The translations under genes and the position numbers were made by a program. A DNA stretch of 28,687 nt. Source: Candidatus Omnitrophota bacterium. Lineage in GTDB: Bacteria; Omnitrophota; Gorgyraeia; Zapsychrales; Fredricksoniimonadaceae. Numbering within the stretch: the first letter of the stretch is position 1; each line of letters begins with the position of its first letter. The stretch lies in contig JAGNTT010000006.1 of NCBI GenBank assembly GCA_017987425.1, forward strand, positions 1 through 28,687. The letters are read 5' to 3'. Of this stretch, positions 7,447 through 15,153 are shown piece by piece. The notes under the pieces are model-generated. The model saw nothing but the letters and a program-made list of their open reading frames with translations, ran no database searches and was not told where the DNA came from.

Positions 7447-8697
7447 TTAGAACTTTAAGTTCAAATCAGCTTGAATCAGCTTTTGGCGGTTCTCGGAACC
7501 TGTAATAACGTCATCCAGGTAATAATCCAGACCGAGCGTGACATTCTTGGCCAGACCGTATTCAAGGATCCACTCATGCCCTTTAACATTAGTGGCTCCG
7601 CCCAAACGGTCTGAATCCGGGAACGCATCAATCCAGGAATCCTTCCCTAAATGGGAGTACTGATACCGGGCCTGCCACTGATTTTTGCCCACGACTTTGG
7701 CATCGCCAATCTTAACTCCTGCGGCCCAGCCTGTGGCGTTGTCATCGGGATCGCTATTGTGAATATAATCACCGAATAATGCCAGACGTTCGATCTTTTC
7801 ACAACCGAGCGGATTTGTGAGACCGACTTCAGCGGAAGCACCGATCGAATCGTAATCATTCTGCAATACGCCACCCGTCAATGTGTTTGTCGAGGATGTT
7901 CCATCAAGAGCGATGCCTTTAACTCCGGCAAAACCGTAATATACACCGGCCAAATTTGCATCTACGCTTCCCATTTTGGATTTGATACCGGCCTGCGCAT
8001 ACCCCAAGAACGGATCGGTGCGGTCGGTTTTGCCGTTTTCATCAATAACCCAAACACCATTGTTCAAATAGGCGGTTAAAGTATCCGAAACTTTATGTTC
8101 TAAATGAAGACTGCCGCCGGCAGGATTGATGTCGGAATCCCACAAGAGATCGGTCGGCGTCCAAAGATAATCGGTCTTCACAAATTTACCGGCAACAGCC
8201 TTGGCCCAGGGAACCGGCTGATATTCGGCAAACGCATAATCGAGGCGGATATCGCCGCGGCGGAAACTGTCGTTAAAGGTCATATTAGTGGAACGGTGAT
8301 CATCGCTGGTTGAGCCGACTTCAGCGGTGGCCAACCCCGCACCGACTTTCCATTGATCAGTAATCTTGCTGTCCACACCGAGACGCAAACGGACACGGCC
8401 GCGCGTTCTGGCTTCCGTATCGTTCTTTCTGCGTTCATATTGATAGCGGACGCGGGCGTCACCTTTGATCTTTGTTTTCTGGACCCATTCAGGAATGCTT
8501 GTCTTCATGGCATCTTCACGCAATGCCTTTTCATCACCGACAATTTCCTGTTTGATCTCTCTAGCCTCTGCTTTTGTCAAAATGCCTTTATCGATCAGCT
8601 TTTCGATAAGAGAATCGACCTGGGTCGTTGCCGCATGGCTGACCGCCGTGGTCGACAGGAAAACCAAAGCCGTTAATAAGATTGTCAATCGCTTCAT
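7447..8697 (-). CDS. Putative outer-membrane porin, likely phosphate-inducible
   Basis: 416 residues from ATG 8697. The open frame continues to 8727, but AAAGGA sits 8 nt before 8697 and the product then begins with a proper signal peptide (MKRLTILLTAL..SHA). A short helical region follows (IEKLIDKGILTKAEAREIKQ). Then comes a long run of alternating hydrophobic/polar residues, as in a beta-barrel, ending in Phe (LNLKF), the outer-membrane sorting signal. This is the layout of the 'putative porin' (Porin_5) family and resembles OprP/OprO in overall design. Its position ahead of pstSCAB-phoU and behind a Pho-box-like array suggests a role in phosphate or anion entry across the outer membrane. 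The specificity is inferred from context only. Confidence 0.85.
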   Translation of the reverse strand: MKRLTILLTALVFLSTTAVSHAATTQVDSLIEKLIDKGILTKAEAREIKQEIVGDEKALREDAMKTSIPEWVQKTKIKGDARVRYQYERRKNDTEARTRGRVRLRLGVDSKITDQWKVGAGLATAEVGSTSDDHRSTNMTFNDSFRRGDIRLDYAFAEYQPVPWAKAVAGKFVKTDYLWTPTDLLWDSDINPAGGSLHLEHKVSDTLTAYLNNGVWVIDENGKTDRTDPFLGYAQAGIKSKMGSVDANLAGVYYGFAGVKGIALDGTSSTNTLTGGVLQNDYDSIGASAEVGLTNPLGCEKIERLALFGDYIHNSDPDDNATGWAAGVKIGDAKVVGKNQWQARYQYSHLGKDSWIDAFPDSDRLGGATNVKGHEWILEYGLAKNVTLGLDYYLDDVITGSENRQKLIQADLNLKF

Positions 8698-8737
8698 TCC
8701 GATGTTCCTTTCTTTTTCGGTTATCAAAGTTAATCGA

Positions 8738-8792
8738 ATTTTAGTCGGCTTTGATTAAGATTGTGTTAAGGAGAGATTAAGTGTTCATTAGG
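8738..8792 (-). promoter_or_regulatory. Pho-box-like array and -10 upstream of the porin-pst operon
   Basis: On the minus strand four 7-mers occur at exact 11-bp steps: CCTAATG (8786-8792), CTTAATC (8775-8781), CTTAACA (8764-8770) and CTTAATC (8753-8759). A -10-like TAAAAT (8738-8743) follows 9 bp after the last repeat. Tandem 11-bp direct repeats in place of a -35 are the design of PhoB/PhoP activator sites. This fits control of the porin-pst genes by phosphate starvation. Confidence 0.75.
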
Positions 8793-8979
8793 CAAAATGC
8801 GTGTCGGACAAGTTTCTTATAAATTCACCTAAACATATATATTACAATATGATGTAAATCTATATCGAATTAACCCATATCACTCCTTCACTGAATTATT
8901 TCTTCCGGCCGGACGATACCACATTAACGAAATCTTCACATTTCTATCATCGCAAACTCAAAAATTAAGGATAAAACCT

Positions 8980-9008
8980 TTTCCATCGCCTAGACGCCGT
9001 GATATCAT
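8980..9008 (+). promoter_or_regulatory. Promoter candidate for the ZIP transporter gene
   Basis: TTTCCA (8980-8985), 17-bp spacer, TATCAT (9003-9008). The -10 is embedded in the palindrome TGATATCA (9000-9007) flanked by CGCC and GGCG, a possible operator. The rest of the 8793-9035 stretch is AT-rich, and I see no gene in it. Confidence 0.4.
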
Positions 9009-9035
9009 AGGCGCGTTCGATTTTCAGGAGATCTC

Positions 9036-9818
9036 ATGCAAGAGCACAACGTTGTTCTCTGGTCCCTTTGGACCGGCATCATCAGCGCGATTGCCACAGG
9101 CCTGGGCGCAATTCCCGTCCACTACGTTAAAAATAATTCCAAAATTCTCCGCGCTTTCTCGTGCGCGTTCGCCGGCGGCATGATGATTTCCGCCTCCGTT
9201 TTTTCGCTGGCCCAGGAAGGCATTTCTCTTAAAGAAAGAATTCCCGGGGCGGCTTACATGGTGATTATTGGACTGCTTTTGGGCTCACTGTTTTTCTGGT
9301 ACACCGAAAAACTGGTCCGCAGCCATGACACCCGATCGATTGAAAGGTCGCAGGGATTTTCCAAACGCAGTCTCCTTATATTTATCGTCATGTTCCTGCA
9401 TTCCATTCCGGAAGGCATTGCGATCGGCGTCGGTTTTGCGACAGGCAATCTTGAATTCGGTCTGGTCATGGCGATCGCCATTTCTGTGCACAACATTCCG
9501 GAAGGCATTGCCATCTCCCTTCCTCTAAAAGCCGAAGGCGTTTCAACCGCCCGCTGCGCCAGAGCATCTATTCTCTCAAGTATCCCGCAACCCGTCATGG
9601 CCGTGCCCGCGGCTTTAGTCGCCTGGCTGTTCGAACCCCTGCTGCCCATCGGACTCGGATTTGCCGGCGGCGCCATGATCCACATGACCATCGCCCAACT
9701 TCTACCTGAAGCTATCGAGGAAGGCGGCGCCAACCTGACCGCCTGGGGCGTCATGCTCGGCTTATGCACCATGCTTTTAATCACCAACCTTTTGCATCTA
9801 TTGCCAATTCCTCATTAA
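9036..9818 (+). CDS. ZIP-family divalent metal transporter (ZupT-like)
   Basis: 260 residues with about eight membrane segments. ZIP proteins move Zn, Fe or Mn into the cytoplasm. The two metal-binding helices carry LHSIPEGIAIGVGFATG (H122, E126) and VHNIPEGIAISLPL (H152, E156), the ZIP hallmark also found in ZupT. The loop between spans 3 and 4 (SHDTRSIERSQG) has little histidine, as in bacterial members. AGGAGA lies 6 nt before the ATG. The gene is divergent from the porin operon. With the ABC metal importer, CorA and the Cus-like pump nearby, it belongs to a neighbourhood of metal traffic genes. Confidence 0.93.
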   Translation: MQEHNVVLWSLWTGIISAIATGLGAIPVHYVKNNSKILRAFSCAFAGGMMISASVFSLAQEGISLKERIPGAAYMVIIGLLLGSLFFWYTEKLVRSHDTRSIERSQGFSKRSLLIFIVMFLHSIPEGIAIGVGFATGNLEFGLVMAIAISVHNIPEGIAISLPLKAEGVSTARCARASILSSIPQPVMAVPAALVAWLFEPLLPIGLGFAGGAMIHMTIAQLLPEAIEEGGANLTAWGVMLGLCTMLLITNLLHLLPIPH

Positions 9819-9855
9819 AAAATCCTCGTCGCGCTGACGATGCCGACCAAAGCGC

Positions 9856-9884
9856 TTGACTTTTGTATCGCATGCCGTTAACTT
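9856..9884 (+). promoter_or_regulatory. Weak promoter candidate for the antiporter gene
   Basis: TTGACT (9856-9861), 17-bp spacer, TAACTT (9879-9884). The -35 is good and the -10 poor. Read-through from the ZIP gene is possible, since no real terminator separates them. Confidence 0.3.
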
Positions 9885-9922
9885 AAACTGGCATTTTTAA
9901 AAACCACCTAAAGGAAATGAAC

Positions 9923-12073
9923 ATGCAGGGAACCGCTCACAGCGAGATGTTCATCCTCGCATTGCAGATCACTCTGCTATTGGCCTCCGCGCGAATGCTC
10001 GGCGAGATCGCCCGACGATTGGGGCAACCTTCTGTTATCGGAGAAATCCTCGCCGGAATCCTTCTTGGTCCATCCTGCCTGGGCGCGATCTTTCCTTTTG
10101 TTCACTACATTTTTTCTCCGGAGAATCCGGCGCCTAAATACTTCCTGCAAGTCCTCAGCCTTATGGGCGTGATGCTTCTTCTATTATTGACCGGTTTTGA
10201 GACGGACTTAAAACTTATTGCGCGCAAAGCTAAGAGCGTCATGGGCACGTCGGCAGGCGGACTCACTGTTTCACTCGTAAGCGGTTTTACCCTCGGGATG
10301 CTGATCCCCGATCATTTTTTGAACCAACCTTCGCAACGCCTCATCTTCGCGCTCTTTTTGGCGACTTCGATGTCCATCTCGGCGATTCCCGTAATCGCCA
10401 AAATCCTGATTGATCTCAATCTGATCCGACGTGATATCGGACAGGCCATCATTGCCACAGGCATGATTGATGATACGGTAGGCTGGATGATCCTATCGAT
10501 AGTTTCGGGACTGGCCGCGGGCCAAAGTGTCAATTCTTTAAGCATTGCTAAATCCGTCGGCAGTGTTTTGTTATTCATCGTCTTGAGTTTTACTGTCGGC
10601 AGATGGCTGGTCAGACAGGCCCTCATTTTTGTGCAGGATGAAATCCAAAGCCCTCAACGATACATTACTCTCGTGGTTCTCATGGCTTTCGCCTGGGGAA
10701 CATTGGGACACCTGCTGAATCTGGAACCACTCTTCGGGGCATTTATGATCGGCATCGTTTTTACGCAAATGCCTCGCCTGCCGCAATTCGTACACGAACG
10801 CATTGAATCCATGACCATGGGAATTTTCGCTCCCATGTTTTTTGCGATCGCCGGTCTCAAAGTCAATTTGGGAAATCTTCTGAAACCAGAAGTTCTTACC
10901 ATGGCCGTGATCGTTATAGGGATTGCAACAGCCAGCAAAATACTCGGCACATATCTCGGCGCCCGTTTAATCGGAAGGGTCAACCACTGGACGGCTCTCA
11001 GTTTCGGCGCAGCGCTCAACGCCCGCGGGGCAATGGAAATTATTGTAGCCACTATTGGTCTTTCGCTTGGAATTCTAACGACAGATTTTTATTCGATCAT
11101 TGTACTTATGGCAGTCATAACAACGCTGTTTGCGCCGATCGCCTTACGTTACACTTTAAGACACGTTCCCATGAGTGACGAGGAAATCGCGCGCATCAAA
11201 GAAGAAGACGCCAACCGTACGAGCCCGATCGCGCGCATTCACCGTATCCTGGTTCCTCTGCGCAACCGCGAGGAAAGCGACCGTTCGCGCATAATGCTCT
11301 CGATCAAGTCCCTGATTCTCCAGGAAATTGACAAAAAGAACGGGTCTTCCGTCACGCTCTTTAGCGTTGTGCCGCCAGATTCACGGGCTAAGAATCCCGC
11401 CGGCAGCACGCCGTCCAAACTTTTGTTTCCCCAAAAAGAAGTCGTTCCGAAACTGGTGCCGGGATCGGATCCCGTGAACACCATCCTCGATGAATGCCAA
11501 AAAGATTACGACCTTCTCTTGTTAGGCGCTTCCGAGCAATCGAATAATTCGGAAACATTATTTTCTTCCGTCATCGATTCACTGATACGCCTCGCGCCAT
11601 GCCCCACCGCCATCGTGCACGCCAAAGATGCCAGTCAATTCTGGTCGCCCAAAAAAATCCTTATCCCGACGAGCGGATCGCTCGCCTCCAAATATGCGGT
11701 TGAATTCGGATATCTCCTCTCTTCACGGGAAACAGAGACAGTCACCATCCTTAACGTAGTCGTCAAAGAAAAACACGACTGGCACGCGCTCATGCACGAC
11801 GATATTTTTGAACGCCAGTTAAAGAATTCGATACGTATGTTGGAAGATCTTCGCAAGGATGGAGAAACCAAAGGCATCCCGGCCAAGGCCGAGGTCAAGG
11901 TTGGAACGGAACCCGAACAGGTAATTCTGGAAGTTTCTCAAAAAGAAAATTACGATCTGATCATTCTGGGCACCGATGTGCATCCTGTGTCCGACAGGTT
12001 ATTTTTAGGGCCGCGCGTGGAGAGAATCCTGCGCAACGCCACCTGCCCTGTACTCATCGTCAACACCATCTGA
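9923..12073 (+). CDS. CPA2-type cation:proton antiporter with two C-terminal Usp domains
   Basis: 716 residues from ATG 9923. An ATG at 9917 is in frame, but AAAGGA ends one base before it and sits 7 nt before 9923. Residues about 8-410 form the 12-13 span Na+/H+ exchanger (KefB/NapA-like) domain, including GQPSVIGEILAGILLGPS, ATGMIDDTVGWMIL with the paired Asp of the ion site, and ALNARGAMEIIVATIGL. Two universal stress protein folds follow, starting near HRILVPLRN and KKILIPTSG. The second ends in a degenerate nucleotide loop (GPRVERI where active Usp has GSV). There is no TrkA-N domain as in KefB/C. Likely roles are Na+ or K+ export or pH balance, with the Usp pair as a nucleotide sensor; the ion cannot be told. 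Confidence 0.88.
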   Translation: MQGTAHSEMFILALQITLLLASARMLGEIARRLGQPSVIGEILAGILLGPSCLGAIFPFVHYIFSPENPAPKYFLQVLSLMGVMLLLLLTGFETDLKLIARKAKSVMGTSAGGLTVSLVSGFTLGMLIPDHFLNQPSQRLIFALFLATSMSISAIPVIAKILIDLNLIRRDIGQAIIATGMIDDTVGWMILSIVSGLAAGQSVNSLSIAKSVGSVLLFIVLSFTVGRWLVRQALIFVQDEIQSPQRYITLVVLMAFAWGTLGHLLNLEPLFGAFMIGIVFTQMPRLPQFVHERIESMTMGIFAPMFFAIAGLKVNLGNLLKPEVLTMAVIVIGIATASKILGTYLGARLIGRVNHWTALSFGAALNARGAMEIIVATIGLSLGILTTDFYSIIVLMAVITTLFAPIALRYTLRHVPMSDEEIARIKEEDANRTSPIARIHRILVPLRNREESDRSRIMLSIKSLILQEIDKKNGSSVTLFSVVPPDSRAKNPAGSTPSKLLFPQKEVVPKLVPGSDPVNTILDECQKDYDLLLLGASEQSNNSETLFSSVIDSLIRLAPCPTAIVHAKDASQFWSPKKILIPTSGSLASKYAVEFGYLLSSRETETVTILNVVVKEKHDWHALMHDDIFERQLKNSIRMLEDLRKDGETKGIPAKAEVKVGTEPEQVILEVSQKENYDLIILGTDVHPVSDRLFLGPRVERILRNATCPVLIVNTI

Positions 12074-12074
12074 T

Positions 12075-13466
12075 CTAAACTTCTTTTCCTTTAACAGACT
12101 TGAACATTTCTTTGGCCTTTTGACTTTCGGCTGAATGATCGACCATAGGAGACGGATATTCTCCGCCGAATAAATCCGCACCGGCGGACCAGCTGTGAAT
12201 AATTCCCGTCGGCGCATTCTTTAATTCCGGAATCCATTTCTTTATGTACCGGCAGTCGTCATCAAAACGTTTCTGCTGAAGCCAGGGATTGAACACCCTG
12301 AAATACGGCTGATGATCGCAGCCGGTGGATGCCACCCACTGCCAGTTGCCGTTATTGACGCAGGGGTCATAGTCGACAAGCTTTTGGGCAAAATACTTTT
12401 CTCCCAAACGCCAATCAATGTGAAGATCTTTCACCAAGAAAGATGCCGTAATCATACGCACGCGGTTATGCATGAAGCCGGTTGAATTTAATTCGCGCAT
12501 GCCCGCATCCACAATGGGAAAACCGGTTGTCCCTTCACACCATCGCTTGAATTTCTGTTTATCAGCTGACCAAACAATGACGTCATATTCCTCATAAAAC
12601 GAGTGACCAAACACATGAGGGAAATGATAAGCGATGTGCGTAAAAAAATCCCGCCAGTATAATTCCCGAATAAGCGTGTGACCTAGTCCCAGTTGTTTAC
12701 GCACGGCGTGATAACTTTCCCGGATGGAACACGTGCCGAATTTATGGTGAGCGGACAATGATGTTGTCGCCGCTTCAGCCGGAATGTCGCGCCGGCGTTC
12801 GTAATCGGTAAACATCTCCAAATTCTTTAGAATTTTCTGCGCCTCGGACCTTCCGCCCTTCACCGAAGGCGTAACTAAACGGCTCACATTCTCAATCAGA
12901 CCGGGAATTTCCAACCTGAACTTTCCGGTGAAAAAATTTTTATATTTATTCACAACAGGCTCTTTGACCTCAATGAGAGATGCTTTGCGGAAGAATGGAG
13001 TGAAGATAGTATAAACACCGCCGCCTTCCTTGCTGACCGAACGCGGCTCATTAAGCAAGGCATCGGCAGACGAATGAAAATCAATACTCCGCGCCGCACA
13101 AACTTTCTTGATCGAAAGATCGCGCTTCACGCTAAACGGAGTGTAATCTTCATTGACGTAAACTGCCTCTATCTGTTCATCGGCAATCAAACGCCCCACA
13201 ACTTCTTCGGCCGCGCCTTCAAACAAAAAAAGTCTGCCCTCACGTTTGACCAGTTGGGACTGGAGATCTTCCAGAGACTGGAGCATAAAAACAAAGGCGG
13301 GTTCACTTTTATAGGAATGATTTTCGGTCTGACGGGGATCAAAAATAAAGCACGGGATGACCTCGAGAGAACATTCCAGGGCGTGGATCAATGCGGTATT
13401 GTCATCACAACGCAGGTCGCGGCGAAAGATGAAAAGCGATTTTTTATACCGCTTGGACTGATGCAT
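12075..13466 (-). CDS. phrB: Deoxyribodipyrimidine photo-lyase
   Basis: 463 residues, a class I CPD photolyase/cryptochrome family member that uses light and FADH- to split pyrimidine dimers. The N-terminal antenna domain has LFIFRRDLRCDDN. The C-terminal FAD domain has ELYWRDFF, TGFPIVDAGMRELNSTGFMH, NRVRMITASFLVKDLHIDWR and NNGNWQWVASTG. The Trp electron-transfer triad (W in WCEG, IDWR and NWQW) is intact. This fits an active repair enzyme rather than a degenerate one. Its ATG lies 2 bp after the FKBP stop, so the two are probably co-transcribed. It converges with the antiporter gene with one base between their stops. Its presence suggests the organism meets light. Confidence 0.94.
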   Translation of the reverse strand: MHQSKRYKKSLFIFRRDLRCDDNTALIHALECSLEVIPCFIFDPRQTENHSYKSEPAFVFMLQSLEDLQSQLVKREGRLFLFEGAAEEVVGRLIADEQIEAVYVNEDYTPFSVKRDLSIKKVCAARSIDFHSSADALLNEPRSVSKEGGGVYTIFTPFFRKASLIEVKEPVVNKYKNFFTGKFRLEIPGLIENVSRLVTPSVKGGRSEAQKILKNLEMFTDYERRRDIPAEAATTSLSAHHKFGTCSIRESYHAVRKQLGLGHTLIRELYWRDFFTHIAYHFPHVFGHSFYEEYDVIVWSADKQKFKRWCEGTTGFPIVDAGMRELNSTGFMHNRVRMITASFLVKDLHIDWRLGEKYFAQKLVDYDPCVNNGNWQWVASTGCDHQPYFRVFNPWLQQKRFDDDCRYIKKWIPELKNAPTGIIHSWSAGADLFGGEYPSPMVDHSAESQKAKEMFKSVKGKEV

Positions 13467-13468
13467 TA

Positions 13469-13969
13469 TTATTCAATGGCGAGAATTTTGACGTCGAATT
13501 CGAGTGTCTGACCGGCCAAAGGATGGTTGAAATTCAGGACCACGGAATCCTGTTTGACTTCCCAGACGACGCCTGGATACGATCCGCCCTGGGGATCATC
13601 GACTTCCACGACAACGCCGGGTTTGATCTCGAAACCCTGGGGCATCATGGACCTGGGAACTTCTTTAAATGCTTTGCCATCGACCGGACCGTAGGCATCG
13701 ACCGCATCCACGATGATCTTCTTTTCCTGGCCGGCCGACATCCCAATCAGCTGTTTTTCCAGTCCGGGGATGACGCTGTTGCTTCCGACGACGAATCTTA
13801 ACGGTTCTTTCCCTTGCGTCGATTCAACGGCTTGACTGTTTATGGAGAGCACATAATGCAACGCCACCTGCCTGCCCGGCTCAATCACTAAATCGGCAAA
13901 AGTCCGGGACGGAGACAGGACCGCGAAAGCTATCAAGATAACGCTGAATAATTTTTGGAGTTTTCTCAT
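13469..13969 (-). CDS. Exported SlyD-type FKBP peptidyl-prolyl isomerase
   Basis: 166 residues from ATG 13969. An upstream TTG at 14026 keeps the frame open but lies inside the -35 of the promoter, so it cannot be the start. Residues 1-25 form a signal peptide (MRKLQKLFSVILIAFAVL..TFA). The FKBP core starts at PGRQVALHYVLSI and continues with FVVGSNSVIPGLEKQLIGMSAGQEKK. An inserted IF/chaperone domain (AYGPVDGKAFKEVPRSMMP) follows, as in SlyD. SlyD itself is cytoplasmic with a His-rich metal-binding tail. This version is exported and has no such tail, so a role in folding envelope proteins is likely. It is followed directly by the photolyase. Confidence 0.9.
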   Translation of the reverse strand: MRKLQKLFSVILIAFAVLSPSRTFADLVIEPGRQVALHYVLSINSQAVESTQGKEPLRFVVGSNSVIPGLEKQLIGMSAGQEKKIIVDAVDAYGPVDGKAFKEVPRSMMPQGFEIKPGVVVEVDDPQGGSYPGVVWEVKQDSVVLNFNHPLAGQTLEFDVKILAIE

Positions 13970-13997
13970 AAGATTTGATGATATTAACAATGTCACT

Positions 13998-14026
13998 ATA
14001 GTACACCCCGGTCTGACACTTTTCAA
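13998..14026 (-). promoter_or_regulatory. Sigma70-type promoter for the FKBP-photolyase pair
   Basis: TTGAAA (14021-14026), exact 17-bp spacer, TACTAT (13998-14003) on the minus strand. The predicted start is about 20 nt ahead of the FKBP ATG at 13969. The promoter separates this pair from the metal importer operon upstream. Confidence 0.65.
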
Positions 14027-14054
14027 TCGTGCCGGTAAATCTTATAGCTCAGCA

Positions 14055-14321
14055 TCACTGGCAAACAAAAACATTTTCGTGGCACTCGCCGCATTCTTTA
14101 ATTTTGTGATGGCCGACCAATTCATTCCAGTGTTTCTTGCGATGCGGGGTCAATACACCGGTTCCCCGGCAAAACGGGCAGACGTTATTAAGCGCAATTA
14201 AAATCGCCGAACGGATAAACTCCGAACGGTTCTCGATGCCGCGCATCGCCTGCTTTAGCGACTTGTCCATTTTGAATGTGACAACCTCGACGTCTTTTTC
14301 TTTTGTCTTAGCTTTCCTCAT
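14055..14321 (-). CDS. Ribbon-helix-helix protein with Cys/His metal-binding tail, candidate metalloregulator
   Basis: 88 residues. Residues 11-45 (VEVVTFKMDKSLKQAM..NRSEFIRSAILIAL) form a CopG/Arc/NikR-type ribbon-helix-helix, a dimeric DNA-binding fold. The tail has C48-x2-C51 (CPFCRGTG), H60, H64, H71-H72, C77-x2-C80-H81 and C87, enough ligands for one or two metal sites. It is not NikR, which has a longer C-terminal ACT domain. It is the last gene of the metal importer operon, 13 bp after the permease, with a very strong Shine-Dalgarno (GAGGAGG). No Fur, Zur or MntR-like gene is nearby. I infer that it senses Zn or Mn and represses the operon through the dyad at 16834-16852. The fold is clear; the role is inference. 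Confidence 0.75.
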   Translation of the reverse strand: MRKAKTKEKDVEVVTFKMDKSLKQAMRGIENRSEFIRSAILIALNNVCPFCRGTGVLTPHRKKHWNELVGHHKIKECGECHENVFVCQ

Positions 14322-14334
14322 ACGGCCTCCTCAC

Positions 14335-15153
14335 CTACGACGATGTGCGTACACGTTTAATGGCCCAGCATACGGCAAACGCAAGCGTGCATACAAAAAC
14401 GATCGCAGCGCCGGATGATAAACCGAAATAATACGAAAGATAAATGCCGCTGAAACTGGATACAACAGCTATGCCCGCCGCGATCATGACCATGTTCTGG
14501 AACCGGTTGGTCAGAAGCCTGGCCGCCGCGGCCGGGGCAATCAAAAGAGCGTTGGTGAGCACTGTTCCCACGGCCTGGATGCCGGCGACAACGGTCAACG
14601 CTAAAAGAACAAGAAGCGCATAACGGAGCTGTTCCAGCGGTATACCGATCGTCCGGGCATAATCCGGATCCACTGAAAAAAGTTCAAACTCTTTATAGAA
14701 AAGCGCCATGACCCCCAGGACAATCAGCCCGATAGAAATAATCATGATCAAATCATCTCTTCCGACACCTAAAATATTTCCGAACAGCATGGAAGAAAGA
14801 TCACGAAACGACTTGGCTTTGCTCATCAGCAGAATCCCAAACGCAAACATTGCCGTCGGAATAATCCCGATTGCTGTGTCTTCATAAACTTCTTTATTCT
14901 TGGAAATAAAACCGATGCCGAATGCCGTGAGCATTGTGGCTATCGCGGCGCCCGCAAAAAGATTTCCTCCCAGCAAATAAGCGATAACCAGACCGGGCAA
15001 GGCGCTGTGCGTGAGCGCATGGCCGATATTGGCCATCCGGCGCAAAACGACATAAACGCCAAGCACAGCGCACGTAACTCCGATCACACAGGACGCCAAA
15101 AGAGCCGAAGACACGAATGAATACCGAAACGGTTCACAAAGCCATTCGATCAT
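14335..15153 (-). CDS. znuB: Zn/Mn-type ABC transporter permease (ZnuB/MntB family)
   Basis: 272 residues with about eight membrane segments, the ABC-3 permease fold. Typical stretches are RRMANIGHALTHSALPGL near the N-terminus, SMLFGNILGV in the middle, and AVGTVLTNALLIAPAAAARLLT, the most conserved region of the family. The start overlaps the ATPase stop (ATGA), so the genes are translationally coupled. It forms the inner-membrane channel with the ATPase and binding protein of this operon. Zn and Mn versions cannot be told apart from the permease alone. Confidence 0.9.
   Translation of the reverse strand: MIEWLCEPFRYSFVSSALLASCVIGVTCAVLGVYVVLRRMANIGHALTHSALPGLVIAYLLGGNLFAGAAIATMLTAFGIGFISKNKEVYEDTAIGIIPTAMFAFGILLMSKAKSFRDLSSMLFGNILGVGRDDLIMIISIGLIVLGVMALFYKEFELFSVDPDYARTIGIPLEQLRYALLVLLALTVVAGIQAVGTVLTNALLIAPAAAARLLTNRFQNMVMIAAGIAVVSSFSGIYLSYYFGLSSGAAIVFVCTLAFAVCWAIKRVRTSS

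Noticed and set aside
8842..8857. Inverted repeat TTACA-N6-TGTAA between the porin and ZIP genes
   Set aside because: Looks like a half-site relative of the importer dyad, but the arms point the other way and are only 5 bp in an AT-rich stretch; likely chance.
9254..9787. 177-codon open frame on the minus strand inside the ZIP gene
   Set aside because: Antisense to a strongly conserved ZIP transporter. Its translation has no recognisable motif and it lacks a ribosome site.
9828..9842. Small hairpin TCGTC-N5-GACGA after the ZIP gene as terminator
   Set aside because: Only a 5-bp stem and no T-run follows.
13970..14026. N-terminal extension of the FKBP from a TTG codon
   Set aside because: The TTG lies inside the -35 hexamer of the promoter, and a start there would bury the signal peptide.
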